Source: QYOJ01 sp964642545
Lineage (GTDB): Bacteria; Bacteroidota; Bacteroidia; Bacteroidales; FEN-979
Length of the DNA stretch: 29,241 nt
Direction of reading: 5' to 3'
NCBI GenBank assembly: GCA_964642545.1
Contig: CAZXQU010000037.1
Location: 1 to 29,241 of the forward strand
In this document: positions 14,372 to 22,703 of the stretch, piece by piece
Layout: each line of letters starts with the position of its first letter
Numbering within the stretch: position 1 is the first letter of the stretch
Program-made: the position numbers and the translations under genes
The notes under the pieces: model-generated
What the model saw: only the letters and a program-made list of their open reading frames with translations
The model's database searches: none
What the model was told of the DNA's origin: nothing

Positions 14372-16988
14372 AATCTATAGAGGAGTTGATGGAGAAATGG
14401 AACTGACTTCCGCTTGCTCCGGGCACGCCAGGCACCTCATCAAGTCCGTAACCCCAGTCGAGCCCCAGCAGTCCGAACATTGGCAGGAATACACGGATGC
14501 CTAGACCTACAGAGCGATATAGGTTAAAGGGGTTGACATATTTCCATTGCAGCCAGTCATTGCCCGCTTCCACGAAGCCCAAGGCATAAATTGTAGCACT
14601 GGGGTTCAGGGAAATTGGGTAACGCAATTCAAAGGTGTTTTTCATGTATACTGTTCCACCAATAGTACTTGGATACCCAGGCGTAAGTGAGTTATTAGCA
14701 TATCCCCGCATACCAATGAGTTCCCGGCCATCCATGTTATTATAACCTGTTAGCCCGTCTCCTCCTAGATAAAAGCGCTCAAATGGTGTAATGCCCAGGC
14801 TCTTGTTATAGGTTCCCAGGTATCCGATTTGTATCCTTGGCGAAAGTACCAGCTTCCCGATGAGAGTGATATACCATGATCCCTTGAACTTAATCTTATA
14901 GTACTCTACCCATTTATATCGCTCATTGTATGGCATGGTATCGTAGTCGACATCACCGCGGAAAAGGCTGTATGGAGGAGTGAGTTCCAATGTAACCGCC
15001 ACTTGAGATCCAGCCCGGGGAAAGATAGGGTTATCAATAGAGTTCCGCGTTAAGGTAACTCCATAGGAAAGGGCATTATAGGCTCCGTTCCCTCCTCCGA
15101 ATGAGAAGATTGCCGAGTAGTTCTTTGTATTATACCGGGAGTAGTTGAAACTATTGTAAAGAGAAAAATAATCATCGGGCCATCTCAACTGCGTTCCCAG
15201 CCCAACGGCAACCCCGTCTATTTTAAAATAACCGTATAGGGGATCATTTTGACTCAACCCATTGGTGTATTTTGAATGAACATATGACAGGCTGAGTGCG
15301 AGTGGTTTCTTTCCGCCCAGCCAAGGTTCTGTAAATGAAAAACTATAGCTGAAGTATCCCTTGCCATATGTTTGAACCCGCACACTCAATTTCTGCCCAT
15401 CGCCTGAAGGTATTGGCTTCCATGCTTTCAAATTAAAGATATTACGGAGGGAGAAGTTGTTGAACGAAAGACCAAGGGTTCCAATAATACGCCCATATCC
15501 CCATCCTCCCGAAAGCTCGACCTGATCGGCTGAAGTCTCCTCAACGATATATTCAATATCTACTGTTCCATCTTCGGGATGAGGAACGATATTGGGGACA
15601 AGCTTTTCAGCATCAAAATACTGTAACTGCGCAAGTTGCCTCTGGGAACGGATTAACCGGTCCCGACTGAAAAGCTGACCGGGACGGGTTTGAACTTCAC
15701 GCAATGCCACATGATCGTTGGTTTTTGTATTGCCTTTGATGGTCACCTTGTTCACTGTAGCCTGTTTCCCTTCATGCATCCTGATCTCCAGATCGATGGA
15801 GTCACTCTCGACCCGCACCTCAACCGGCACTACATCAAAAAAGAGATAGCCGTCGTCCATATATAGTGAGCGAAGGTCCCCGCCATTTGGATCATAGCTC
15901 AAAGCTGACTCAAGCGCTTCTTTGTCGTAAACATCTCCCGGTTTGACTTTTAGGAATCGTGAGAGGAAATTATCATTGTATTTTGAATTTCCAACCCACT
16001 GGATTTTTCTGACATAATATTTAGGTCCCTCTTCTACCCAGATGTTGACATTGATCGTATTATCATCGTTATGTGTCACAGTATCGGCAATGATTTGAGC
16101 ATCTCTGTATCCCAAAGAATTATATTTGGTGATCAGGTTTATCTTGTCCTCCTCATAGTCTTCAGGGATAAATTTTGATGCCTTGAAAATACGGATTCTC
16201 ACAGTACTGAAAGCATGCTGCTGAAGGATGCTGGCAATCTCTACGAAATCAACTCTCAGGGCAGCTTTTACCGATTCCCACAACACCAGATCCAATCCAT
16301 CCATTGGATTGAAGACAGCCATCTCTTTAGTCTCCTTGAAAGCCCCTGATATCTGCTCTTTTGTGAGATGCTCATTCCCATAAACATGCATTTGCTGAAT
16401 CTTCACCTTCCCATTCTTGGAGATGTCGATTACCATAGTCACCTGGTTGGCAGTATTGGAATCCCGTTTAAGCTTTACATCTACCTCTGCATTCAGGAAC
16501 CCCTTGTTTTCAAAGTAGTTTTGAATGATATTTTTTGTCTTGATGATCAGGTTCTCGGTAACATAATCCCCTTTTACCAGCCGAATTTTATCTCGGATAT
16601 TATCGGCATCTGATTTTTTGATGCCGGTAAAAGAGAATTTTGATAAGCGGGGTCGTTCACGAAGGTAGATATCAAGAAAAATCTGATTTCCGATTACGTT
16701 TGTGACAGTGATTCTCAGATCTTCGAAAAGGCCCTGGTCCCATAACTTCTTGATCGCTGTTGTGATCTTGTCGCCTGGCACCTGAATCCGATCCCCAACT
16801 GTCAATCCCGACAGCATGATGAGGACATTAGCATCGATAAATTTTACACCGCTAACTGTGATCCCGCCAATCTCGTACTCTTTCGGATTGTTGTAGTCAA
16901 TCTCAATATCTCCCAGGGTAACCTGGGCCACAAGCGGGTGAAAGATAATTCCTGACAGAATGAGAATGATTAGAGATCTTAGCTTCAT
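14370..16988 (-). CDS. bamA: Outer membrane protein assembly factor BamA
   Basis: BamA folds and inserts beta-barrel proteins into the outer membrane. The 872-residue product has a signal peptide (ending PLVAQ), a row of POTRA domains over roughly residues 38-450 (segments such as GITVSGVKFIDANVL, KVKIQQMHVYGNEHLTKEQI, YYVRKIQWVGNSKYND, TVNKVTIKGNTKTNDHVA), and a 16-strand barrel with the conserved loop-6 motif as MRGYANN. Its start overlaps the uppS stop by four bases (ATGA), showing translational coupling. The C-terminus reads FHFSINSSID; from memory, family members usually end in Phe shortly after FHF, so the end may be altered. The stop codon overlaps an 8-base tandem array. Confidence 0.95.
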   Translation of the reverse strand: MKLRSLIILILSGIIFHPLVAQVTLGDIEIDYNNPKEYEIGGITVSGVKFIDANVLIMLSGLTVGDRIQVPGDKITTAIKKLWDQGLFEDLRITVTNVIGNQIFLDIYLRERPRLSKFSFTGIKKSDADNIRDKIRLVKGDYVTENLIIKTKNIIQNYFENKGFLNAEVDVKLKRDSNTANQVTMVIDISKNGKVKIQQMHVYGNEHLTKEQISGAFKETKEMAVFNPMDGLDLVLWESVKAALRVDFVEIASILQQHAFSTVRIRIFKASKFIPEDYEEDKINLITKYNSLGYRDAQIIADTVTHNDDNTINVNIWVEEGPKYYVRKIQWVGNSKYNDNFLSRFLKVKPGDVYDKEALESALSYDPNGGDLRSLYMDDGYLFFDVVPVEVRVESDSIDLEIRMHEGKQATVNKVTIKGNTKTNDHVALREVQTRPGQLFSRDRLIRSQRQLAQLQYFDAEKLVPNIVPHPEDGTVDIEYIVEETSADQVELSGGWGYGRIIGTLGLSFNNFSLRNIFNLKAWKPIPSGDGQKLSVRVQTYGKGYFSYSFSFTEPWLGGKKPLALSLSYVHSKYTNGLSQNDPLYGYFKIDGVAVGLGTQLRWPDDYFSLYNSFNYSRYNTKNYSAIFSFGGGNGAYNALSYGVTLTRNSIDNPIFPRAGSQVAVTLELTPPYSLFRGDVDYDTMPYNERYKWVEYYKIKFKGSWYITLIGKLVLSPRIQIGYLGTYNKSLGITPFERFYLGGDGLTGYNNMDGRELIGMRGYANNSLTPGYPSTIGGTVYMKNTFELRYPISLNPSATIYALGFVEAGNDWLQWKYVNPFNLYRSVGLGIRVFLPMFGLLGLDWGYGLDEVPGVPGASGSQFHFSINSSID

Positions 16989-17758
16989 TTAGTTCGTTTC
17001 TTCTTGGTGGCTTCTATTAGGTTTATCTGTTCACTGGTCAGGCCGAATCTGCGCTCACGGTTCTGGTAATCAAGAATAGCTCTGTAAAACTCATCCCTTG
17101 TAAAGTCGGGCCAAAGGGCAGGAGAAAAATATAGCTCTGTGTAAGCAATCTGCCAAAGTAAAAAATTGCTAATACGATATTCACCGCTCGTTCGGATGAG
17201 AAGTTCCGGATCGGGAATGCCTTCTGTCGTCAAGTGTGAAGCAAATAATTTTGAGTCAATATCTTCAATCGATATTTTCCCTATCCTTACATCTTCAGCT
17301 AATCTCTTGGATGCCTCAACGATCTCCCAACGAGAACTGTAACTCAATGCAAGAATAAGTGTTAACCCCGTATTCGCGGATGTCTTCTCTATGGCACGCT
17401 TCAACTCCTTCTGGCTCTTTACCGGAAGAGCTGTTAAATCACCGATCGTAGTAAGACGGATATTATTATCCATAAGGGATTTCATCTCGTTGTTGATTGC
17501 CTGTACAAGAAGTTTCATCAGGGCATCAATCTCGTATTTAGGTCGGTTCCAATTCTCAGTGGAGAATGCGTACAATGTCAGGTACCGTATACCCAGCTCA
17601 GCGGCAGCTTCCACTGTTTCCTTCACCGCCCCAACCCCTTTTTCATGACCTTTTACCCGCACAAATCCCTGCTTCCTGGCCCAGCGACCATTGCCGTCCA
17701 TGATCACAGCTACATGACCTGGCAAATTATCCCTCTGTATCTGCTCCTTTAAATCCAT
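16985..17758 (-). CDS. uppS: Isoprenyl transferase (undecaprenyl diphosphate synthase)
   Basis: UppS adds isopentenyl units in cis to farnesyl diphosphate to make the C55 lipid carrier for peptidoglycan and other envelope sugars. The catalytic block VAVIMDGNGRWA (Asp near residue 21) is followed by GHEKGV, TLYAFSTENWNRP and the C-terminal RTSGEYRISNFLLWQIAYTE, with TELYF. The length of 257 residues is normal. The gene starts 15 bases after the DUF6089 gene and its stop overlaps the bamA start, so it belongs to the nadK-DUF6089-uppS-bamA-ompH cluster. Confidence 0.96.
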   Translation of the reverse strand: MDLKEQIQRDNLPGHVAVIMDGNGRWARKQGFVRVKGHEKGVGAVKETVEAAAELGIRYLTLYAFSTENWNRPKYEIDALMKLLVQAINNEMKSLMDNNIRLTTIGDLTALPVKSQKELKRAIEKTSANTGLTLILALSYSSRWEIVEASKRLAEDVRIGKISIEDIDSKLFASHLTTEGIPDPELLIRTSGEYRISNFLLWQIAYTELYFSPALWPDFTRDEFYRAILDYQNRERRFGLTSEQINLIEATKKKRTK

Positions 17759-17773
17759 GAAAACATGCTCAAA

Positions 17774-18568
17774 TCAAAAGTCATATACGTCCTTGCATCT
17801 CCTATTGGCATCGAGTGCAAATTTATAAGTAATTGTGATACCGAAAAAAGAATACCAGTCCTGGTTCCTTGAGTTTCCTCGTTGCATGCCCGGTTGATAG
17901 CTCATCGTAGGGTCGGAAAGATACTGTTGCTGATCGTTCGGGTCAATTAAATTGCCATCCAGATAATAGGTTGTACTGATATCGTCGAGGTAATCGGTAA
18001 AGGTTTTATGCAACTCCCAGAAAACTGCCATCCCAATACTCCGACTAACACTAACTTTAACACCAAGTCCGAAGGGTATGTTAAAACCTGTGAGGGAGTA
18101 AGGTTTCCTGCCTTCATATCCCTCCAGCTGACCTTCAGTTCCCAACGGCTGAAGTTCTGTACCGCCTGAAGAGGGTTTAAAAAAGAATACGCCGATACCG
18201 GCATAAACATACGGGGTGATGGAGTTTCTTCTGCTTCCGGTGAAATAGGGGAGAAAGTTAAATTCTGCAACTGCTGAAATATCCGTCACCGGACTTTCAA
18301 ACTGCAGATTACGATTCGGTAAAAACCAGGAAGAAGATGCACTACCCTTCATCTTTCCACGGGTTCCGCTCAATTTCACTGCCCACCGACTGTTAATATT
18401 ATACCTGGCCAGCACACCATAGGCTATCTGGGTTCCTTTAAAATGGCCAGAAGGGTTCACATCACCAAGATAGTAAGCCCCCCCTCCCATCAATCCAACC
18501 TCTAGATCCTGCGCTGAGGCGGAGGAGAAAAACATCAGGAAAACCACAAACAAACATGAATATCTCAT
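17774..18568 (-). CDS. DUF6089-family outer-membrane beta-barrel protein
   Basis: This is a small outer-membrane barrel of unknown function found in the phylum beside uppS and bamA. I chose the ATG at 18568 (MRYSCLFVVFLMFF), which begins a clean signal peptide ending SASAQ; an open frame reaches back to an ATG at 18619 and would add 17 basic residues. The mature part starts DLEVGLMGGGAYYLGDVNP and continues with alternating beta-strand patterns, YVYAGIGVFFFKP, FGLGVKVSVSRSIG and DWYSFFGITITYKF. Its constant place between nadK and uppS suggests an envelope role, but none is proven to my knowledge. Confidence 0.85.
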   Translation of the reverse strand: MRYSCLFVVFLMFFSSASAQDLEVGLMGGGAYYLGDVNPSGHFKGTQIAYGVLARYNINSRWAVKLSGTRGKMKGSASSSWFLPNRNLQFESPVTDISAVAEFNFLPYFTGSRRNSITPYVYAGIGVFFFKPSSGGTELQPLGTEGQLEGYEGRKPYSLTGFNIPFGLGVKVSVSRSIGMAVFWELHKTFTDYLDDISTTYYLDGNLIDPNDQQQYLSDPTMSYQPGMQRGNSRNQDWYSFFGITITYKFALDANRRCKDVYDF

Positions 18569-18665
18569 ACCCTTGTACAAACGCCTCTGAAATAATATTC
18601 TCAACTTAACTTTAAACAAAACAGTAACGACGGATTCCTGAAATTATTGAGGGAAGTATCTTAAT

Positions 18666-19544
18666 TCAATTCCGTGCATCCAATCCCCAGTTCAATTTTT
18701 CACGTATCGTCTTAAAAAAATGACGGCCCGGAAGCCTGACTAACCTGACAGAATATCCCGCTTTTGTGACAATCAATTCCATCCCGCTTTGAACCTTCTC
18801 TTTCCTTGAATCCATCGCCACGAAAAAATCCTCACCATTTCCCTCCACAACAATTCGTATCCTTGAGTCGTCGCGGATTACAATTGGCCTTACAGTAAGG
18901 TTGTGGCTGGCAATCGGAGTGATCACAAAATTCTCGGAGTTGGGTGTAACGATTGGGCCTGCACAGCTTAATGAGTATGCTGTTGACCCTGTAGGAGTGG
19001 AAACAATCAACCCGTCGGCCCAATATGAATTCAGGAATTCATCGTTGATAGAAACCTGTATCATAAGCATCGTTTGCATGTCGCTTTTGTGAATTGTAAG
19101 TTCATTCATAGCAAAGGGGAATCCACCAAAAAGGTCCTCTTTCCCATGAAGTTGCAATAGCGTACGATCTTCCAGTGTGTAGTTGTTCGCGAAGATATCC
19201 TCCAGGGCCGTGATGATTTCATCCTTCGAGATACTGGATAAAAAACCAAGCCTTCCCATATTTATACCAATAATAGGGATCCCACTATTTTTTGTGAGTG
19301 CAACGGCATCGAGAATTGTCCCATCGCCTCCTATAGTGCACAAAAAATCAACTTTTTTGTGAAGATCCGCTTCCCGGAGAAACAGATCCGGGCTCTTCGA
19401 AAATTTTATTCGGCCATTCAACCGCTCGTAAAACGGTTTGTAAATCATGTTTAATCCCGACATCCCCTCAAGTCTATGAATGAACTCCTGAAGATATGGG
19501 ATCATCGGGTCAGTTACAGATCGGCCAAAGAGGGCTAGATTCAT
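18666..19544 (-). CDS. nadK: NAD kinase
   Basis: NadK phosphorylates NAD to NADP with ATP in the cytoplasm. The GGDGT motif is present (CTIGGDGTILDAV), followed by INMGRLGFLSSI, a conserved FAMNELTIHK segment and the second nucleotide-binding block DGLIVSTPTGSTAYSLSCAGP. The length of 292 residues is normal. It is the first gene of the minus-strand envelope cluster, with a promoter 23 bases upstream of ATG 19544. The end (GLDARN) lies about 100 bases from the DUF6089 start chosen here. Confidence 0.96.
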   Translation of the reverse strand: MNLALFGRSVTDPMIPYLQEFIHRLEGMSGLNMIYKPFYERLNGRIKFSKSPDLFLREADLHKKVDFLCTIGGDGTILDAVALTKNSGIPIIGINMGRLGFLSSISKDEIITALEDIFANNYTLEDRTLLQLHGKEDLFGGFPFAMNELTIHKSDMQTMLMIQVSINDEFLNSYWADGLIVSTPTGSTAYSLSCAGPIVTPNSENFVITPIASHNLTVRPIVIRDDSRIRIVVEGNGEDFFVAMDSRKEKVQSGMELIVTKAGYSVRLVRLPGRHFFKTIREKLNWGLDARN

Positions 19545-19567
19545 TGATGGTTCTGAGTTTCAAGGCG

Positions 19568-19598
19568 CAAAGATACTCCATTTTTTGGGAAAACCCAA
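19568..19598 (-). promoter_or_regulatory. Promoter of the nadK-bamA-ompH cluster (-33 TTG, -7 TATCTTTG)
   Basis: On the minus strand CTTG ending at 19596, a 20-base spacer and TATCTTTG (19575-19568) fit the Bacteroidota pattern. It is the only clear start signal seen ahead of the cluster. The small inverted repeat TTGGG-TTTT-CCCAA (19598-19585, minus strand) covers the -33 element and part of the spacer and could bind a regulator, though this is only a guess. Confidence 0.65.
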
Positions 19599-19602
19599 GG
19601 GA

Positions 19603-21003
19603 CTAGATCGGAGCGATGAAATGGATATAGACCCCAGGTTCGCCAAGGTTATTCACTGCGAAGTTGAGATCGATTACGATATCGTAATAGGTGACCAGAT
19701 CAATGCTGAGTCCGTAACCAAGAAGAAATTTATTCACCAGGGGGTTATCCTGTTGTACCTCAGGTATCGAATTGTTGACATATCCGGCATCGACGAAGAG
19801 ATTGAGGTACAGCCCGTATGGAATTACACCGAATTTGGGTGTTTTCACAAAAGAGAGTGTCAATTGCCGTGGCTTTATCAGTGCAAATTTGATATTCGTC
19901 TTGATCAGTCCGAACCATGAGCCGTTGATCGAGTAATATTCGAATCCCCTGATGATGTCCCTCCCATAACCGATACCACTCTGAAGAAAAAACGGCTGCT
20001 CTCCGGGCCATGACCATTTGGCTGTAGCACCAACTGCCAGAAACCATCGCTCGGTGAACTTCCAGTACTTCCTAAATGTTGATTGGATGCTAAAAAGGTT
20101 CACGGGATCAGTGGTGAAACCCTGTTTGATTACTTCCATGTCGAGATAGAAGCCTTTGAGTGGGTAATACCGAACGTCACGATGATCCAGTTTGTATTTG
20201 TAATACAGGCTGAAAAAGGATTGATCGTTGGTGCTGTCGGTCAGGTAACCCGGAATTTTAAGCAGCGTGTCGGCAAAATGGTAATAGTCATAACCCAGTG
20301 CGAAGGTATGATAGCTGTGGATGTTTGGCCTGAAGTTCCCTTCCATAAATCCATGTGCATGTTGCCGCAGGCTTCCATTTGCCGTATCAATGTAATTGCT
20401 CTTATTTGCAGTGGTCCCGGTGATAAGTGATCTGTTCCTGTTGTAATTTCCCCCGAAAGCAAATCCCCATGTCTGCTTTTTATTGGTATAGGGCGTTTGA
20501 TAAGTAAAACCATATAGCTGGTTGAACCCAAAGTGGAGCAATATGGTCAGCGTTTCGTTCCGTCCACGGGCATTGAAAAATTTAAAATTTAATCCATAGG
20601 TCAGCTTTGAGAAGTCGAGGGCCTCCAGCCAGGCGTTGATATTCCTGTTTGGAAACTCGATATAAGGGATAGGCCATATATACCACCGTTCAATCACCTT
20701 AACAATCACTTCGAGCTTTATGGGGTCAGCAGAGTACCACACAGTATCCAATTCCACCACATTAAAAAGCGCCGTATTGAATACATTTTCCTGGCTTTTT
20801 TGAAGAGCTTCAGAAATAGATGCTGTAGTAAGCGTGTCGCCTTCCGAAAATCTAAGTTCACGGAGTATGATATTCGGACGTGTAATTTTATTCCCTGAAA
20901 GAGTAATATGGTCGATGATAATGAGAGATGTTGAATCTGACTCTCCTCTGACCAGAAGGAGACCGAAGAGAACAAGGAACCCGGTCAGCAGGAGTGATCT
21001 CAT
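19603..21003 (-). CDS. Small Omp85-superfamily outer membrane protein with one POTRA domain
   Basis: This 466-residue product has a signal peptide (ending LLLVRGES), a single POTRA-like domain (about residues 27-105: IIIDHITLSGNKITRPNII, then ALFNVVELDTVW and LEVIVKVIERW), and a beta-barrel from about residue 110 on. The Omp85 loop-6 motif is present as IIRGFEYY. Barrel strands alternate to the C-terminus, which ends GVYIHFIAPI. It is much shorter than BamA (five POTRAs) or TamA (three). Omp85 proteins insert or secrete other proteins; the role of one-POTRA forms in Bacteroidota is not known to me. It follows the CBS gene by nine bases and ends just before the nadK promoter. Confidence 0.82.
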   Translation of the reverse strand: MRSLLLTGFLVLFGLLLVRGESDSTSLIIIDHITLSGNKITRPNIILRELRFSEGDTLTTASISEALQKSQENVFNTALFNVVELDTVWYSADPIKLEVIVKVIERWYIWPIPYIEFPNRNINAWLEALDFSKLTYGLNFKFFNARGRNETLTILLHFGFNQLYGFTYQTPYTNKKQTWGFAFGGNYNRNRSLITGTTANKSNYIDTANGSLRQHAHGFMEGNFRPNIHSYHTFALGYDYYHFADTLLKIPGYLTDSTNDQSFFSLYYKYKLDHRDVRYYPLKGFYLDMEVIKQGFTTDPVNLFSIQSTFRKYWKFTERWFLAVGATAKWSWPGEQPFFLQSGIGYGRDIIRGFEYYSINGSWFGLIKTNIKFALIKPRQLTLSFVKTPKFGVIPYGLYLNLFVDAGYVNNSIPEVQQDNPLVNKFLLGYGLSIDLVTYYDIVIDLNFAVNNLGEPGVYIHFIAPI

Positions 21004-21012
21004 CGACTCTGG

Positions 21013-21678
21013 TCAGATGTTGAGGTAATTCATCAGTGCGTCAAACCGCTCCTGAAGTGTTTCAGAGTATGTGTCATTATTTGAGTAGCTGGAGATGACA
21101 AGATACCCATATCGGTCGAAGGTCTGAAGGATCGGTCCGATATCCAGGCGGTTAATTTTTAGAGTTACTTCAAGCTTTGTGGAGTCGGGGAAGGAGGTTA
21201 TGTAAGAACTCAGAACGGTTGCATCATTGGATTCGACAATCTGGCATATCTGAGAAAGAGAGTAATCTTTATCATTGATCTCCAGCACAATGATCCCACC
21301 CTGCGCATCTATTGAAGTGATCTTTGCCATGTGGTGAACCAGGTTAGCCAGGGTGATCACTCCCAGGTATTGATTCTTTTCATCCAGTACTGGCATCACC
21401 GTGAGTTTCATATTGGCGAAGGTCTGGATTACTTCATACACCGGTTGCGAATCCTTGACATAGGCCCCGTTCAGCGTAAGCATATGATTCCCAATCGGAT
21501 CGTCAAAAGCATTCAGGGCAAAGATATCCGCATCACTGATCATCCCCAGAAAGTCTTTGTTGTTAACAATGGGTAAATGGGAGAGCCTGTATTCATCCAT
21601 CATACCCAAAGCAAGCGCGCCACTGTCGGAAGTATTCAACGGATTGATGGAGTCGGTGATCAGTTCTCGGGCCAGCAT
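21013..21678 (-). CDS. CBS-domain-pair protein
   Basis: The 221-residue product has two CBS motifs (residues about 1-60, with LSHLPIVNNKDFLGMISDADI, and about 75-130, with LTVMPVLDEKNQYLGVITLANLV), followed by a C-terminal ACT-like half (GGIIVLEINDKDYSLSQIC, then DIGPILQTFDRYGYLVI). CBS pairs bind adenine nucleotides and ACT domains often bind small ligands, so a sensing role is likely but the ligand is unknown. It starts five bases after rsgA and is followed nine bases later by the Omp85 gene; the three are probably one operon. In many Bacteroidota a gene of this type lies directly before nadK. Confidence 0.85.
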   Translation of the reverse strand: MLARELITDSINPLNTSDSGALALGMMDEYRLSHLPIVNNKDFLGMISDADIFALNAFDDPIGNHMLTLNGAYVKDSQPVYEVIQTFANMKLTVMPVLDEKNQYLGVITLANLVHHMAKITSIDAQGGIIVLEINDKDYSLSQICQIVESNDATVLSSYITSFPDSTKLEVTLKINRLDIGPILQTFDRYGYLVISSYSNNDTYSETLQERFDALMNYLNI

Positions 21679-21683
21679 CGCTA

Positions 21684-22697
21684 TTACCTTTTATTTCGGT
21701 CGTTCAGGATGCTAAGATAGCTATTATATCGGATCTCACTGACATCTCCGGTTTCCAGACCCTTTTTCACCGCACACCCAGGTTCATGGATATGAGTACA
21801 GTTATTGTACTGGCATTGTGGGAGGAGCCGGTCCATCTCGGGAAAACATCTGTGGACCTCCGTTGCGTTGAAGCGAACCAGTCCAAACTCCTTGATGCCA
21901 GGAGTATCGATGATATAACCCCCTTCCGATAACGAATACATTTCAGCAAATGTAGTCGTATGCATACCTTTGTTGTGAGCAGTTGAAAGATCCCCGATCC
22001 GGGGATTCAGCTTCGGGTCGATGGCTTTGATCAGTGCTGATTTCCCCGATCCTGAGTGGCCTGAAAAGAGACTAACGTTACCCTTCAGGAGCTCTCTGAT
22101 CTGGCTGATGTTGTCGCCTCGCAACGCAGAGACCGCATAGCATGGGTATCCCGCATGCCTGTATATCCTGAAAAGCTCCTCCATCTGCTGCACCTCTGTT
22201 TCACTACAGATATCAAGTTTGTTAAATATCAGGCTTGCCGGGATGAAATATCCTGTTGCAGTTACCAGGAACCTGTCAATGAACCCGGTAGATGTCCGCG
22301 GACTCGCCAGGGTAACGATCAGGTAGGCGTGATCCAGATTTGCCGCAATGATATGGGCTTCATGTGAGAGGTTGATCGACTTGCGTATGATGTAGTTTTC
22401 GCGGGGAAGTATCTTGTGGATCATTCCCTCTTCCTCTCCTGGAGACAATCTAAACTCCACCCGATCGCCAATGGCAACCGGATTTGTTGTTCGGATGCCC
22501 TGGATGCGGAAACGCCCTTTTACCTTGCAGGGGTACCTCTTCCCCTCCTTCGAGCGGACATAAATCCAGCTACCGGTCGATTTCTCAACCAAGCCTTCCA
22601 GGGTTCTTGAAACAGCTACCAAATCAGGGAAATTAAAAATAACTCTTGGTAAAAGTATAAAATATCTTACATTTGAGCATCGATATCTCCAATCCAA
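21684..22697 (-). CDS. rsgA: Ribosome small subunit-dependent GTPase A
   Basis: RsgA is a circularly permuted GTPase that helps late 30S maturation. The N-terminal OB-fold is followed by the permuted motifs G4 (FNKLD), G1 (SGHSGSGKSALI) and G3 (IDTPG), then the zinc site (C-Q-Y-N-N-C-T-H, then C in EPGCAVKKG). The start is uncertain: ATG 22697 is the only ATG before the family region, but it adds about 30 residues that do not look like the family. TTG at 22622 (giving VAVSRTLEGLVEK) or CTG at 22601 (giving EGLVEKSTGSWI) fit the usual N-terminus better. The region between overlaps the divergent promoter at 22646-22675. Confidence 0.93.
   Translation of the reverse strand: MDWRYRCSNVRYFILLPRVIFNFPDLVAVSRTLEGLVEKSTGSWIYVRSKEGKRYPCKVKGRFRIQGIRTTNPVAIGDRVEFRLSPGEEEGMIHKILPRENYIIRKSINLSHEAHIIAANLDHAYLIVTLASPRTSTGFIDRFLVTATGYFIPASLIFNKLDICSETEVQQMEELFRIYRHAGYPCYAVSALRGDNISQIRELLKGNVSLFSGHSGSGKSALIKAIDPKLNPRIGDLSTAHNKGMHTTTFAEMYSLSEGGYIIDTPGIKEFGLVRFNATEVHRCFPEMDRLLPQCQYNNCTHIHEPGCAVKKGLETGDVSEIRYNSYLSILNDRNKR
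22646..22675 (+). promoter_or_regulatory. Promoter (-33 TTG, -7 TACATTTG) for the PrsW-like gene
   Basis: TTG (22646-22648), a 19-base spacer and TACATTTG (22668-22675) match the Bacteroidota consensus. The ATG at 22704 is 28 bases after the -7 box. Its position inside the supposed 5' end of rsgA supports a later, non-ATG start for rsgA. Confidence 0.7.
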
Positions 22698-22703
22698 ATT
22701 AGC

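Noticed and set aside
19585..19598. TTGGG-AAAA-CCCAA hairpin as a terminator of the Omp85 gene
   Set aside because: On the transcribed strand it is followed by A-rich, not T-rich, sequence and it overlaps the nadK -33 region; kept only as a possible regulator site.
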